64,000 bases of DNA from Eonycteris spelaea (GCA_003508835.1 PUFA01000068.1:7945501-8009500), one strand, 5' to 3'; numbered from the stretch's first letter, positions 10,196 to 22,124 are shown. Numbers and translations are program-made. The notes: generated by a model from the letters alone, not told the origin.

Positions 10196-10865
10196 TTCAT
10201 CATTTTCTTTTTCTTACTGATGAAACTCTACAATTTATAGAATTTATTAACATTCTTTAAAAGTCTTAGGAGAACAAGAAAGTAGAGTTCAATGTAGAAT
10301 AAATAGCCTGAGTGCAATATTAAAAAAGGATCTCCAAATTTATTTGTGCTGTGGAAAAGAAGTGGTAAAGAGACAGTAAATGTTGCATATTTAGCACTCT
10401 TTGTGTTTAAGTGCCTCTCACACATTACAGAGTAATACCCACATAGGCCCAGGCAGTATCTGAGAGTGTTAATCACTGTTTTGGAGGGCAGGGGCAGGAT
10501 GCTGACATGAGAAAGGGGAAGAGACAAAGAGGCTAGTGGATATAGGCAATACAGTTACATGATTTACTACAGACTCAGGGTTTGAGATGAGCTTCTGGCT
10601 GGGCCTAAAATGATCGTCCTTTTCCTCTCAACTCATTTTGTTGTTGTTGTTGTTTGTTTTAAAAATCCATAGGTAACACTGATATCTTTACTAAAGCCAT
10701 CCTAGTGCGTTTGTGTGTGAGAGACATGAAGCAGAGCCATTATAGTTTTCCTTTTCTCTGCTAAGGCTTTAAAAAGGAGATGAAGAAGTAAAACACACAG
10801 CTGTTCCAGAGCACCTACCAGGCATCATTCTTCAAACACAGCCATTGACTGATAACTCAAGTGCA
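10196..10865. other. Unique sequence with a short GTT repeat
   Basis: Contains about five GTT units near 10640-10657. No other repeat or gene was recognised. Confidence 0.4.
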
Positions 10866-10867
10866 GG

Positions 10868-10960
10868 GAATGGCTGGGGTGACTGCCATTTACTCACTGT
10901 GTGACCTTAGACAGGGCTTACCCCCTCTCTGAGCACCTTTTTTCATCTGTGCATTTGTAA
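10868..10960 (+). repeat. MIR SINE core, sense
   Basis: gccatttactcactgtgtga, ccttagacagggcttacccc and ctctctgagcaccttttttc follow the MIR core. Confidence 0.7.
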
Positions 10961-11714
10961 ATCTGATTTGCTTTGGGAATGTGGTGGTGGGGATGTGAAC
11001 GGAAGTGATAGAAGTATATTCAAAGCAGTTAACAATTTGTGAAGGAGGGAGGACTGAGTAATCAAAAGGGATTGGGACCATAGCACTAGAGCAGGGCCCA
11101 AAGGCCTCCTCTGTGTCATGTGTTAATCCTTTGGGTGCTGAACCAAGGAGATAGAGGGAGTTCTATAAAAGAAGCAGGTGGCCAAGAGACAGGGACAGTA
11201 GGGAGAGGGGCAATCAATTGTTTGGAACAATAACTATTCACCAATCTCAGCAGAATTATTTGAATATTTTAACAACCAATACTGCTTTCTCTATCCTATC
11301 CACTAAATAGCCTGAGTTTGAAGATTAAATAAGCTCGCCTATATAAAGTGTTTAACATTTGGCCTCTCGCAGAAAAGCAGACACCCAGTAAATGTAACTT
11401 GCCTCTCTCCTCTCCTTCCATCTAACTGTTGCTCTTTTAGACTACCATGTCCTTCTGTGCTATACAACAGGATCATTCCTCAGACCCAGGTTTCATAGCC
11501 TGTCTCTCTCACAGTAAATGTGCGTAGGCATGAAATGTTTCAGGTTGATTCTCAAAACATCTATGACACATCTCAGGTATCTATATCGTGCCTTTGCAAA
11601 TACAATGACATACTGGCTTTTGAATTGGCAGTGTGGTCGAGGTTGTCTGAGACCAGAATTCCCAGAGCATGATGTTGCTCCTACATGGTGGGGAGCAGAG
11701 ATCACAGAGATTAG
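10961..11714. other. Unique sequence, nothing recognised
   Basis: About 750 bases. Near 11490-11730 both strands have open frames of about 70 codons, a coincidence I do not read as coding. Confidence 0.4.
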
Positions 11715-11800
11715 AAACCTCGGTTTGAAATGACTTTGGGCAAGTCACTTCCCCTCTCTGAGCCTCAGCCTCTCACCTAAATGAAGGTGCCAGCTGGGTG
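11715..11800 (+). repeat. MIR SINE fragment, sense
   Basis: cggtttgaaatgactttggg, then caagtcacttcccctctctg and agcctcagcctctcacctaa, matching MIR core. Confidence 0.65.
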
Positions 11801-11802
11801 AG

Positions 11803-11968
11803 ATGAGTGGTTGCACATAGAACTACCTGGAGCTTTAAAATACACTAATGTCTGTGTGCCACTCACAGAGATTTTGATTTAAGTGTTTTGGTGAAACCTG
11901 GAAATTGGGCTTTTTAAAAGGCCTCTGGGTGATTCTCATGTGTAGCAAAAAATGAGAATGTCTGGACA
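11803..11968 (+). mobile_element. MER5-like hAT-Charlie MITE
   Basis: Contains catagaactacctggagctt, cacagagattttgatttaag, gggctttttaaaaggcctct and ggtgattctcatgtgtagca, the ordered landmarks of MER5-group elements. It has no terminal perfection and no coding capacity. Confidence 0.75.
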
Positions 11969-12734
11969 AGATAACCTCTAAGCTTCAACCTCGCTCAGTA
12001 CATTCAGTTAGTCTCTGATTCTATATGTCCTTAACGCCCATCAGAAAACTACATTCATGTAGCTTTCTCTTCATAATCAGTGGTAATAGAAGGCCTGAAA
12101 GCTGATGCGTAAGAGCTTTATTGTTTAGACTGTATTTATACCTTCCTCTATGCTATCAGAACTTACTTGTGTATGCGTCTGCAATGCTTTGTCACTTTGT
12201 CTTATTTTGGTGACATTTTGTTAAAGCAGACCATCTCTTGGACTGAAACTAAAATGGTGATTTACAGTGGCTCCAACACCTCTGCAGAATAAGAAAGAAC
12301 AAAATTAAGTTACTGTGTGTAGTTGGCCTGACAGAATCGTCTTTTCACAGCGAAACGCCTCTCCCTAACTCCTCCTATTGCTTATTCCAAGGATTTTCAA
12401 GACTTTTTGACAGAATTAAATAGGAATTCATGTACTGATGGATAGTTACATAGAGAAGTGGTGAGACATTAAGATTATAAGGGAACCTGGTCTCTAATGG
12501 CATTAAGTTCAACACTGCTGGTTTCTCAAGTGATTTTTACTAACTAATTTTTACAGGGTGGTAAAAGACAAGTGTCACATTCAGATGCAGCTCCGCCATT
12601 TACTGTCTGACCAGAGGTCTTGCACATAGCAAGTACTGGTTCTTGTCTGCTCTTTGATGTAGTAATTAACACATGGAAAATATGAAATGGCAACCTGACA
12701 AACAGGAAGGATCTCAGACAAGCAGAGTTTTAAA
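11969..12734. other. Unique sequence, nothing recognised
   Basis: No repeat or gene recognised in about 770 bases. Confidence 0.4.
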
Positions 12735-12885
12735 GGCCTAGAAAGTAATCTCATTTAGGTTTTTCCTTTCAAAGACAAGGAAACCAAACTCAGCGAACTG
12801 AGGTGACTTTCTCAATGTTACACAACTAGTTACCTGCAGAGCTTGAACTTAAACCAAGTTTTGTGGGCACCCAGCCCAGGGCTCT
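12735..12885 (-). repeat. MIR SINE, antisense
   Basis: aaggaaaccaaactcagcg, gttacacaactagttacctg and cagagcttgaacttaaacc run in antisense MIR order. Confidence 0.7.
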
Positions 12886-13094
12886 CTCCTGTGTATCACA
12901 ACAAACTTGAAAGAAGTCAAGGTTGCAGTCGCCTGCAAGAAAACCTGCGATAGCTGCTTAAATAAGCAATTTGGTTTTCAGATGTGACCAAATCAAGGGT
13001 GTGTCTGAGGCTGGTGTGGGTGTTCAGTAATGCTATCAGATTCCAGACTCTCTAATTTTCTGCTCCCTCATGCCATCCTCAGCATGGACCCCAG

Positions 13095-13290
13095 CCAAAT
13101 TACCAAGGTTCAAATCCTACTTTTATCACTTGTTAACTACAGAAACTTGGAGAAATGACTTCACATTTCTATGCTTCAGTGTTCACATCTTTAAGTAATA
13201 ATTGTTATGAGATTTAAATGAGTTTATAGAAAGTGATTAGAAATATGTAGCTTAAAGTAAGTGCTAATTTATTTCAGCTCTTATTGTTAT
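13095..13290 (+). repeat. MIR SINE, sense
   Basis: aaggttcaaatcctactttt, a decayed B-box region, is followed by cacttgttaactacagaaac, atttctatgcttcagtgttc and gagatttaaatgagtttata. Confidence 0.75.
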
Positions 13291-13590
13291 GGTTGTGGTT
13301 TCTGCTGTTGAAAGTTAGCTGCAGTACCATCAGGCATAATACCTGCTTTCCAGACAGAGAGAGAAAAGTCTCTTTATTGCAAACTTTGTCTTTTTATTCA
13401 GGAAGTGAACAGCTTCATACAAAACTCCCACTTGCACCTCACTGGCCAGAATTGAGCCACATGCCTACCCCTACCTAAAGAATAGTGTAGGAAATCAGGT
13501 ATTTTAGACCACACAAACTGACATCCTAAATAAAATAGTGGATTTGTTACTAAGATATTAAGTGGGAACTCTCCAGTGATCTCAGGATCG
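13291..13590. other. Unique sequence, nothing recognised
   Basis: No repeat or gene recognised. Confidence 0.4.
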
Positions 13591-13594
13591 CTGC

Positions 13595-13745
13595 TAACTT
13601 CACTGGCCTCAAACTTCCTAACTGTAATTGGAGGTAAAATCCATGACTAACCTAACTCAAGAGTGGTTGTGAAAATTAAATAACCAAAACATCATAATGC
13701 ACTTTTTTAGCTCCAGAGTGATCTGTAAATATTTCACTATTTAGT
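13595..13745 (+). repeat. MIR SINE fragment, sense
   Basis: acttcctaactgtaattgga, then acctaactcaagagtggttg and tgaaaattaaataacc match the MIR core and 3' half. Confidence 0.55.
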
Positions 13746-14804
13746 CACTTCAGGTAGTAAGAGCACAGCCGTTGACTCCAAAACATGCTGAATGATACAG
13801 ATATGAAATGATGGTGTTCCAGAAAAAAAGGACAGGAATAGATTTAACTCATTGCATGGTGTGAAAACCAGTGATTGTCTCAGGCTACCAAGCTCCACCT
13901 GAATTCCCTCCTCCTACCAGGTGTCTTACTATGGCCTACAGAAGGGAAAATCTTGTGTTCAGAGGGTCAGGGTGGGACCAGTTAATTTTGTAAGCAGCAG
14001 TACTATGGAAAATATCTTACAAAACCTATTAAAGAAGGGCTTTCTCTACATCTCTTAAAAGGCATAGGAAATGGCCTTTTCCATATTAAAAAGACTGAAC
14101 AAAAGATTTTCATATCCTAAGGAAGACAAAGTGATTAGTGAGTGATGCTATGTGACATGTATAAATATGTCAACAAGTCTATGTGTAATTTCATATGTGC
14201 TTGTTTACACTAATCGTGAGTATATGTTATTTATGTTTACCTATCTCTTCACATATCTATTGTGTCTACTGTGTTAATATATGTGTGTAGTGCATAAGAA
14301 CATATAATCCTATAGTCAAATTATTTTCAGACATTATTAAAATCAATTCTTAATATTTAAATATAAGAACTCTGCTGATCAGCAATAACTTGTATTGCTT
14401 CCCTGGGATCTAATGACTTCCCTGTCACTAGAGGAATCCAAGCAGTCTATGAACATCCACTTGATGGAGCTATGGTAGGAGGAATTCAAGCTGAAAAGGG
14501 GTGAGTAGTAGGGGGAGAACTGGATTCAGTGATCGTTAAAGAAGATTTTTAATTTTGTGAATTTTGAACATGTATATGTATGCAATACCACTTCTATCAT
14601 ACAGCTAAAGATCTAATCTTCAGCCTTCTCATCTCAACGAGATCTAGATCTAGAGGTAGATATAGATTTATGTCATATTTAGTAGAACACTTTATAGTTT
14701 TTTATATCTTGTTTTGTATTCTTTTGTTCTGACCTAATTGGTAAAACCCAATCTTAAATTTTTTAACATAAGGAGACAATAAGGATCATTTTAATCTAAT
14801 GCAA
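13746..14804. other. Unique sequence, nothing recognised
   Basis: About 1.06 kb of AT-rich sequence. A palindromic gatctagatctaga lies at about 14641-14654. No repeat family or exon recognised. Confidence 0.4.
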
Positions 14805-14880
14805 TTGTTTTACAAACTGAGGCCAGTTTCAAAGAAAAGAGACATACTTAAGGTCATTCAGCGAGACAATGTCAGTTTTC
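14805..14880 (-). repeat. MIR SINE fragment, antisense
   Basis: ttacaaactgaggccagttt, then cttaaggtcattcagcgaga, in antisense MIR order. Confidence 0.5.
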
Positions 14881-15171
14881 TATTCCTTTTCCAAAAACAC
14901 ATTCCAAAATGGAAATTCTTTATCAGGGCTTCATTCAGTATCTAAAGAATTTCTCTAAAAGAGCCTTTGGATAAATAAATAAGTCAAATGAGTAATTTCA
15001 CAAAGATAATATTAGGAAGAATTTTTTTTGAGGTGATAGATCTTTCAACAGAAAGAATGAGTTGTCTTGGCCAGTTGGACATTCCACTTCACTATAGATG
15101 TGAAATCTGAAAGTAGATTTAATAGAGAGGCATTGCAAAGAAGATTCTGAAATGGCTGAGAATATTAGCTA

Positions 15172-15590
15172 GGATAATGCTAGCTGCTGTCACAGATAAA
15201 CACAGAAATCTCAGTACTTAGTATAATAGTAGTTTATCTCTCATTTATGTGCAGTCCACTCAGAGTGGGGATTGAAATGGTCCATTCCATGCAACCATTT
15301 AGAAACCAAGGGTGAAGGAAGCTCAACTGTCTTCAACATGTGGCTTCCAAGGTCACCTGTGTGTCAGCACCCAAACCAGAGAAGAGAGAAGGATTACATA
15401 AAATGTTATTCATGGGCCACACCTGGAGGTCGAGCACATCACTTCCTCCTTATTCCATTAGCCAGAACTCAATCATGTGGCCACATTCAACTTTAAGAGA
15501 GGCTGAAAAATATAATCTAGCTTTCTGTGCCTGGGAGGAAATGAAAAGAGTTTGATGAACATCTTGCCAGTTTCTACTATAGTGAATGTG
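15172..15590 (+). mobile_element. Ancient ERVL-type solo LTR (LTR16/LTR33-like)
   Basis: Starts near aatgctagctgctgtcaca. It then has atagtagtttatctctcatt, gggccacacctggaggtcg, cacatcacttcctccttatt and ccattagccagaactcaatc. The order fits remembered ERVL LTRs of the LTR16/LTR33 kind. No internal viral sequence lies next to it, so it is a solo LTR. No target duplication could be seen. Confidence 0.6.
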
Positions 15591-15599
15591 ATCTAGATG

Positions 15600-16160
15600 A
15601 CCTTTAAGGTCTCTTCACATCTTTTCTATATTTTCCATCACTCATTTTTTCACATCATTTTGTATTATATTTTTGTCTAATTTACCAGTTCAATTATTCT
15701 CTTTAATTGTTAAAACTGTAGTTAAACCCATCCATGTTCTTCATTTTAATTCCTATATTTTAAAGTTCTAGAATTTCCATTTGGTTATTTTATAGATTTC
15801 ATTTTTTGCTGAAAATTTTAGCATTATTTTTTATTTGCTAAACGCATTAAGCATAGCTATTTTTAATGTGTCTTTCTCGCAACTCTAATTCTGAATACCC
15901 CATAAACCTGTGTTTGGTGTGTGTGTATGTGTTTTCTACTGATTTTCAGTTTTATCTCTCATCTCTTTTTATATGTTAATAAATGCTGCCCATTTTATAT
16001 ATAAAAAACATCATGAATAAATTTAAACTTAGATAATATATTTACCTGTAGAAATATGTATATTGATGTTAGGCACACTTAGTGGCCATAGCTTTCCTGG
16101 ATCAATCCAGTTTGAGGTTACAGCGTCTTGAAGCTAGACTTCATTCTTTTGGAGGGAAAT
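15600..16160 (-). mobile_element. L1M-type LINE-1 fragment, antisense
   Basis: Contains ttctagaatttccatttggt, tgctgaaaattttagcatta and tactgattttcagttttatc, the antisense pattern I associate with the 5' UTR/ORF1 side of old L1M elements. It is heavily decayed, with stops in all frames. Confidence 0.5.
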
Positions 16161-16539
16161 GCATTCCTTGTTCACTATTATTCCTAATGTAGATTTTAAC
16201 TTTTCAACTGACAGTTAAAATGCTTATTAAAATGTCACTCCATAACTTGGGAGCCTAAACTACAGATTTTGCTCTCAGTTCCAGAAATCTGGTGAAGCTC
16301 TATGTACAACTTCTCAACTTCTTGGATACCTATTTCAAAATTAGCGAAAAGGAATCCTAAACACTGGGCTCATACTCCATACTTAGACCTATAAATTTTC
16401 AATGACTACATCCCCATTTCCTTCAAAATGAATTGCTCATTTGTTCATTTCGGGTTAGCTTTTCTATTTATCGGTAACAGGATGGTTACCAATTATTTAA
16501 CTCATCTTATGTGTCTAGCTAACTAGCTATAAGCTGTAC
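16161..16539. other. Unclassified sequence
   Basis: No clear repeat. ctctcagttccagaaatctg near 16273 hints at an old LTR, but this is not enough for a call. Confidence 0.3.
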
Positions 16540-16890
16540 TTAAGAACCATTTTTTCCCTTTAACAATACACCGTGACAACTTTTCATATCAATATGTAGC
16601 TGCCTTATTATTTTTTTGATTTTGGCCCATTACATTGTGTAAATACATGCTGCTTTATTTAGCTAGTTCCCTAGTGATGAATTTAGGTTGTTCACACAAT
16701 TATTTGTAGCAAATATTATTATGCATAGATGCAAATATATCTATAAGATAAATTAAGAAATATAATTTCTACATATTACAAATTGTCTTCTAAAAATTTG
16801 AACCAATTGACATTTCTACCAGTAGTGTGTGCGAATTCATGTTTTCTCACAGGCTTGCCACCACTCCAATTTATCAAACTTAGACATTTC
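16540..16890 (-). mobile_element. L1M-type 3' region, antisense
   Basis: Contains tcacacaattatttgtagca, caaattgtcttctaaaaatt and tgacatttctaccagtagtg followed by cttgccaccactccaattt, the antisense order of old L1 3' regions. Confidence 0.6.
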
Positions 16891-16899
16891 TAAATCACT

Positions 16900-17570
16900 T
16901 TTAATTGTGCTTTTAGATTTCCTTCTCTGTCCCTTCCAGCCTAATCTCCATTATGAACACATAAATTTATAAATCATAAAATATGATCATACCATCTTTC
17001 TTCAAAAAATTTTTGCCTCCCCACAGTCAAAGGATGATTGCATTTGCACAGACTAGCATTTCCTCTACTCTCTGCTACCTCCCAGTCCCATCTCCTGGAC
17101 CACTACCTGTACTCAACTAGTCATATTTATGTTTTCCTAAATACATCATGCTTTTCCACCCCTTGCCACCTTTGCATGTTCTCTTCCTCTCTTGAGTGAC
17201 CTTTCATATTTTATCTGTATACAAAAAGAACTCATACATCCAGCTCACAGGTTACATATTCTTTTGAGAAACTTTCCCAAGTTTTACCTCTCCCACCTTA
17301 CCACCCACAACACACACAATGTGTAGTCAATTATTCCCTCCTTTACATCGCTATTGTTCCTTAAAAATACCTCTTTCTTAGCACTTAGAACACTGTGTTT
17401 ATGTTTGTAAGTTGTTCTCCCCCACCATTAAATTATAAGTTTATTCAGAGAAGGGCTGTGTCTTATTTATACTCTTCACTCCAATGCCCAGCAGAACACC
17501 TGATTGCAGACATAGCACTGAAAAATAATTTTTCAAAAAGTAAGTTCAGTATAGTTACTTCTGCAAAATG
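16900..17570 (+). mobile_element. L2 LINE, sense, ORF end and 3' UTR
   Basis: Carries the sense L2 order over about 670 bases: a C-rich block with tctcctggaccactacctgt, tttgcatgttctcttcctct, tttgagaaactttcccaagt, and a 3' end with agggctgtgtcttatttata. Too many indels to translate. Confidence 0.6.
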
Positions 17571-18100
17571 CTCCCATTATAAGTGTTTTTAAAGCAAATT
17601 CCAAGTCTCCAGGACTTGGGAATTATTTAAATAAAATTCTGTTTGTCCTAGATTTAGCATTCAAATCTCAGTCTGAGCATAAAAAAACTCAAGGGGAAAA
17701 CAATAGAAGTTTGAGTTATTAGATAGAATTTATGCTTTGTACAATAGTTTTCTTCTCAATACCTAAAGCCATTTGTATTCTTGATTATGTGACTTCATTG
17801 AAAATTAGAAGTTGCTTATTATTTAGACCCTTAAGCTCATCAGGAAAAGTGTACATTGGTTAGCGCTGATTCTACAATTCCCATCAAAATAGGCAAATGT
17901 TTTTAACTAATTTGACCTCTGGTATGGGACCTTTCTTATGTTTACTCTTTGTGCAGTCCCTCTCAAAAAGATACACTTATTTTTTAGACAGATTTTGACA
18001 GGAAGGGTTCTTATTCTAGTGATAGGAAATATAGGAGAAGAAAAGCACAAGTGATTTGTTTTAGAAAAACGAATCTGTGTGCTTACCAAGGAATATTTTA
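17571..18100. other. Unique sequence, nothing recognised
   Basis: No repeat or gene recognised. Confidence 0.4.
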
Positions 18101-18620
18101 TCACCCCAAGGAGATAATATTTTCAACCTATTTCAATGCTGTGTAGCACAGGCCCCGGGAGACTGTAATGACACCAGCTATGATTGTAATCTGTGACTCA
18201 TCTCCTCCCTTAAGGGGTTCTGATTTGCTATACCCCAGTGGCTCATCCATTTGGTACCTCGTGTGATTGGATTCTGCTCCCGACTAGATGTTCCCATCTA
18301 AAGAGCCAAGACAATATCCATCTCCTTGGATGTCTAGAAACATGATAATGCCTGTGGTAAATATGGTTTCAGTGTTATTCATTTGAATTCAATGCAGTTG
18401 TCAGAATTAAAGAGGCTTGAAGTAGCAGCAATTTTAAAGGCCTTAGTGCTTGAACTTTCTCTAAAACATCCCCAGCAAGTAGTCATAGCACCTTTATTGG
18501 AGCATTTCCCACATGGCAGCTCACCACCTGTCCCATGTAATTTAGGAAGTCCATCCCTTATTAGTTGAGAAGAAACTTTTTTCTCAGTTGTTTCCACATA
18601 TAAGCCCCAGCAGGAAATCT
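18101..18620. other. Unique island, possible conserved non-coding element
   Basis: Balanced base composition, no repeat signature, and overlapping open frames of about 60-70 codons on both strands at 18379-18597. Neither frame has splice signals or a codon pattern I would call coding. I read it as candidate conserved non-coding DNA. Confidence 0.25.
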
Positions 18621-19174
18621 AATTTTCTTTGGGGTTTCTCTCCTGGTTTTGCTCTTCTTCCGTATGAACATCCTCCAAATATTGGAAGAGTCCTCTCTTA
18701 GAGAGATGAATCATTAATTCTCCTCCTGCCTAAACCATCCATACTCTTTCAAATTCCCCTCCAAGAGTGTGATTTTGGGTCTTCACCATATTGGTCATTC
18801 ACTATCTTGAAGCTGTCCACTTTCTGCATTGTCTCAGCTTTGTCAAAGGGTCAATTGGATGGGTTTCTTACTGAATGCACAAGAATCAGAAAACTAGAGA
18901 GGTAATAAGCAGATTATTCCATTCTTACTACCTAAAATAGCCTTTAAAAACAGATCCTCTCTTCATGCACAGAGCTTTTCAGAACCCCTTTATTTATGTC
19001 TTCAGTGTGATGACCTTTTCCTCCACCTTGTTATGATACTACAATGACTTCTTAACCTTTATTTTCCTTGGTGGCTTCCTCTGTGGTTGGCTGTGAGCTC
19101 TTGCATATTACAAGGAATTGGGTGAATGTGGAATAAAAACTTCAATAAGCATGAATATAGAAAGATTGGTACTT
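18621..19174. other. Unique sequence, nothing recognised
   Basis: No repeat or gene recognised. Confidence 0.4.
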
Positions 19175-19363
19175 TGGTGTCAATTAATACTGGTTCTACT
19201 TCTTTCCTGTTGTGTGTTTTTAAAATATCACTTTGTGTCTCTGATCCACAGGTTGGTTCCTTGTCTACAAAGTGGGTGCTCTCAATTATCATTATGGATT
19301 ATTATAAATTAGTGATTATATCATCGATATCTATATATATGTATGTGTGTGTATGTACACACA

Positions 19364-19408
<45 letters not shown>

Positions 19409-19450
19409 AAGATAATTTCTGGAAAATAACAGATGCTTACTAAATAGTAA
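19175..19450 (+). repeat. MIR SINE interrupted by a microsatellite
   Basis: Left part has atatcactttgtgtctctga and ttccttgtctacaaagtggg. The right part after 19406 has ataacagatgcttactaaat, the MIR tail. The composite simple repeat at 19330-19406 sits between them. Confidence 0.6.
19330..19406. repeat. Composite TA/TG/CA/GA microsatellite
   Basis: Successive tatata, gtatgtgtgtgt, gtacacacacac and a pure GA block of about 39 bases at 19367-19405. The GA block is an uninterrupted purine run and therefore probably length-variable. Confidence 0.95.
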
Positions 19451-19494
19451 ATTTAATTATTTAAAAAATGTTCTTCACCTTGTAACAGTTTACA

Positions 19495-19645
19495 TTGTGA
19501 ATCTCTTCCAAGGTGTACCATCTTGAAAAAGTTATTTGACTCTCTTATTTCTAAAATTGCTTAACAGTTAGAACTAACATTTAAGGTGGTTTCGTAATTG
19601 AGATAATATGCTAAAGAAGTGCTCACAATTTATTAAATATGATAA
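19495..19645 (+). repeat. MIR SINE, sense
   Basis: gtaccatcttgaaaaagtta, then tttgactctcttatttctaa and aagaagtgctcacaatttat, in MIR sense order. Confidence 0.55.
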
Positions 19646-19664
19646 ATGTTCTAGGAGTAAAAAT

Positions 19665-20190
19665 TCAAGAGTATGAAGTACTCCCCCCAATACCCTCAAG
19701 GAATATCCAGTTCGTGAGTGAGACAAGAGGTCAATAACTAATTACATGCAGCATTAAGATAGAGATACGTGTTGGAGATAAGAACAGACATAGTCAACTC
19801 ATGGAGGAAGAAAGGAAGGGGAAGGTGGAGTGATCAAAGAGAGCATAGCACAGGGTCTTAAAAAATGAATGGGAGTTGGATAGGTAGGTCAGGGGAAGAA
19901 GGGCATTTTTAAAAAATAAGAGAACTTTTGTAAAGGCATGGCATTTCAGAAAATAATATTTTCATTTGGAGAAGAGCAAATATTTTCATAAGAATAAAGT
20001 GTAGAACATCAGGCAACAGAAGCTTATGAGGCCAGACATGAGGGGACTTATATTCTCGGTTAAGGAATTTGGATTTTATCCTGTAAGCAGCAGGTTGCTA
20101 TTGAAGGCCTTCAGTCAAGAGCGAATTCATCTGATTACAATTTTAGGAGTGTTTTGCCAACGACTTTGTGGAGGATGAATTGAAGCAGGC
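19665..20190 (-). mobile_element. L2 LINE, antisense, ORF end
   Basis: Landmarks in antisense order are agaagggcatttttaaaaaa, gtaaaggcatggcatttcag, ggaatttggattttatcctg and attgaaggccttcagtcaag. They correspond to the region around the end of the L2 reverse-transcriptase ORF. The frame is destroyed. Confidence 0.7.
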
Positions 20191-20229
20191 ACAAAATTAA
20201 TCACCAGAGGACCTCAATTAAGGCTATGT

Positions 20230-20660
20230 TACTTTACCTCCTTCCCGCTCCTAATCCTTAATATATCTGAGTCATTCACGCAGAAATTCAGAGTGTCAGC
20301 CATTTGGCAGTAAAACTCCAAAAGGAATTGAAATGCCTGGAGAGATAATTGTTGCATTTTATTTCTTACTGCTACATTGGCAAGCCCCAGAGATAAATAA
20401 AATCCAGACCCCAGAAATCAGTAAGCACCCTTGCCATTTCTCCCTCCCCTTGCCTAATGCTTGATCTTTTCACCATAAAGACTGCCGAAGATTCCTGGTA
20501 ATTAGCTTTGGCTTCATCATTAAAACACCCCACCAAATTATATGTTGTCTCCTTCAACCCAACCTCTGTGTGTGTTTGTTCATGGAAGTCCTTCCTGCCC
20601 CGTTTCTCTGGAATGGAGTGTAGAAATGTGAGGGTTGTTTTCATGGCCATAAACTTTCAA
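20230..20660. other. Unique island, possible conserved non-coding element
   Basis: No repeat signature, moderate GC, contains taattagctttggcttcatc. An open frame of 92 codons runs on the minus strand, but without splice sites or recognisable domains. Best read as unique non-coding DNA. Confidence 0.25.
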
Positions 20661-20945
20661 AGCCAAGAATAGCTGCTCTAGGACATTCCTGGAGAATGTG
20701 GTATGTGCACATGGAGTGTGCAATCCATGCTTGAGTTACAAGATGTGTAAGCATAAAGCATTGCAATTTGGCGCATGTGGCAAGCCTTGAACAAGGCCCA
20801 GTGTTTGTGTATTTGGAATGTATCATGTGAATGCTTCATTGCATCAGGACCTTTCTCATACTAGGAACATGGTTTGTAGTTTAGAAAACTTTGTCCCTGT
20901 GGTCTTCCCTGGAACAGAAAGTTTGGGCGTACTCAGGTTATAAGG
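20661..20945. other. Unique sequence, nothing recognised
   Basis: No repeat or gene recognised. Confidence 0.4.
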
Positions 20946-20949
20946 AAGA

Positions 20950-21025
20950 TAAATTCATTCAGCAGACCCATTGGTGCCTCACATGTACTGTGAATATAAA
21001 ATTGAATAAGACCTATACGTTACCC
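20950..21025 (-). repeat. L2 LINE 3' end, antisense
   Basis: aaattcattcagcagaccca, then tgtactgtgaatataaaatt and gaataagacct, antisense L2 terminus. Confidence 0.5.
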
Positions 21026-21034
21026 TATAACTGC

Positions 21035-21260
21035 ACTATAACATCAGTCACTAATGGCGACCCTGTGTTGAGTGCTTACTATATCTAGTCGCTTTAGGAG
21101 ATACTTCCCATTTTTATCTCTTTAGTCTCCATAAAAACTATGAAAGATATACAATTATTATCTTAATGTCACAAAAGGAAGCTGAGATTAAATAACTTGG
21201 CCAAGTTCATAGAGCTATTCAGTGTCACAGCTGGCAATCTACACAGATCCTTATCATTCA
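21035..21260 (-). repeat. MIR SINE, antisense
   Basis: gttgagtgcttactatatct, a tctttagtctccataaaaac block, ggaagctgagattaaataac and tagagctattcagtgtcaca run in antisense MIR order. Confidence 0.75.
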
Positions 21261-21283
21261 AATGTCTGTGCTATTTTCACTGG

Positions 21284-21301
21284 ATTTTTTTTTTTTTTTT
21301 T
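21284..21301 (+). repeat. Poly-T run
   Basis: Eighteen T in a row between a MIR and an L2 fragment. Confidence 0.9.
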
Positions 21302-21319
21302 GCTTTAGTTGCAGGCAAT

Positions 21320-21765
21320 GAAGTGTATAAACAGAGACAGTAACAATTCTGAATGATAAATGATTAGAGGACACAGCGAAAGGGGCTTGAGATATCAGAG
21401 AATACTTTGATGAGGGGAAGATATTTGAGCAGAATTCTACTTGATAAGTATGAGTCTCTAGGAAGAGAGAAAGGGGATGAGCATTTTGACAAAAGGCATG
21501 AAAAGGACCAAAGTTATGAAAGAACAATGCCATCTGTATTGTGGATGTCCCATTGGATGGTATGATGAGGAACTGTCAGAAGTTCAGGCTGGTAAAAATG
21601 TATGTTCTTTGGAAGAGAGTTCAGATAAGACTGGAAAGGTAGTTTTGGGTCAGATTTTGAAAGATTCTGTACACTATGATAATGAATTTAGATTTTATCC
21701 TGCAGCCAAAATATCTTCCTTGAATTGGTTGCAGAACCACCTGATAGCCTTTTAACAATAAAGTA
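21320..21765 (-). mobile_element. L2 LINE, antisense
   Basis: gacaaaaggcatgaaaagga, then aatttagattttatcctgca and ggttgcagaaccacctgata follow antisense L2 ORF-end order. Confidence 0.65.
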
Positions 21766-21802
21766 TCAGGCCATAGCTCAAGACATTCCGATTTATTTGG
21801 AC

Positions 21803-22010
21803 AGTGATTAGCAAACTTCAATGTTTATCAGAATCACCAGGAACACTAATTTAACAAAATAGAGACTCACCTTTATATTTTTACAAAGTTTCCCTTATAA
21901 TTCTAATGTACTTTAATATTTGTAAACTACTTGTCCAGGACAAGAAATAAGAATCTATTTTTATAAGTTCTCTGGGTGATTTTTATATGCTACGAGATTG
22001 GAATACAGAA
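21803..22010 (+). mobile_element. MER5-like hAT-Charlie MITE
   Basis: gattagcaaacttcaatgtt, tatcagaatcaccaggaaca, aagaatctatttttataagt and tctctgggtgatttttatat are ordered MER5 landmarks. Confidence 0.65.
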
Positions 22011-22124
22011 AACCAACAGAAATTGTGCTATTATTGCTTAAATAGTTGATAGTTAAAAAAAAATAAATACTAATGTTATATTAAGGTTAAAAACAATATT
22101 AAGGTCTGGTATTAGAGAAAGACT

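Noticed and set aside
11490..11733. Exon, because both strands are open
   Set aside because: No consistent splice signals, no domain, and part of it is MIR.
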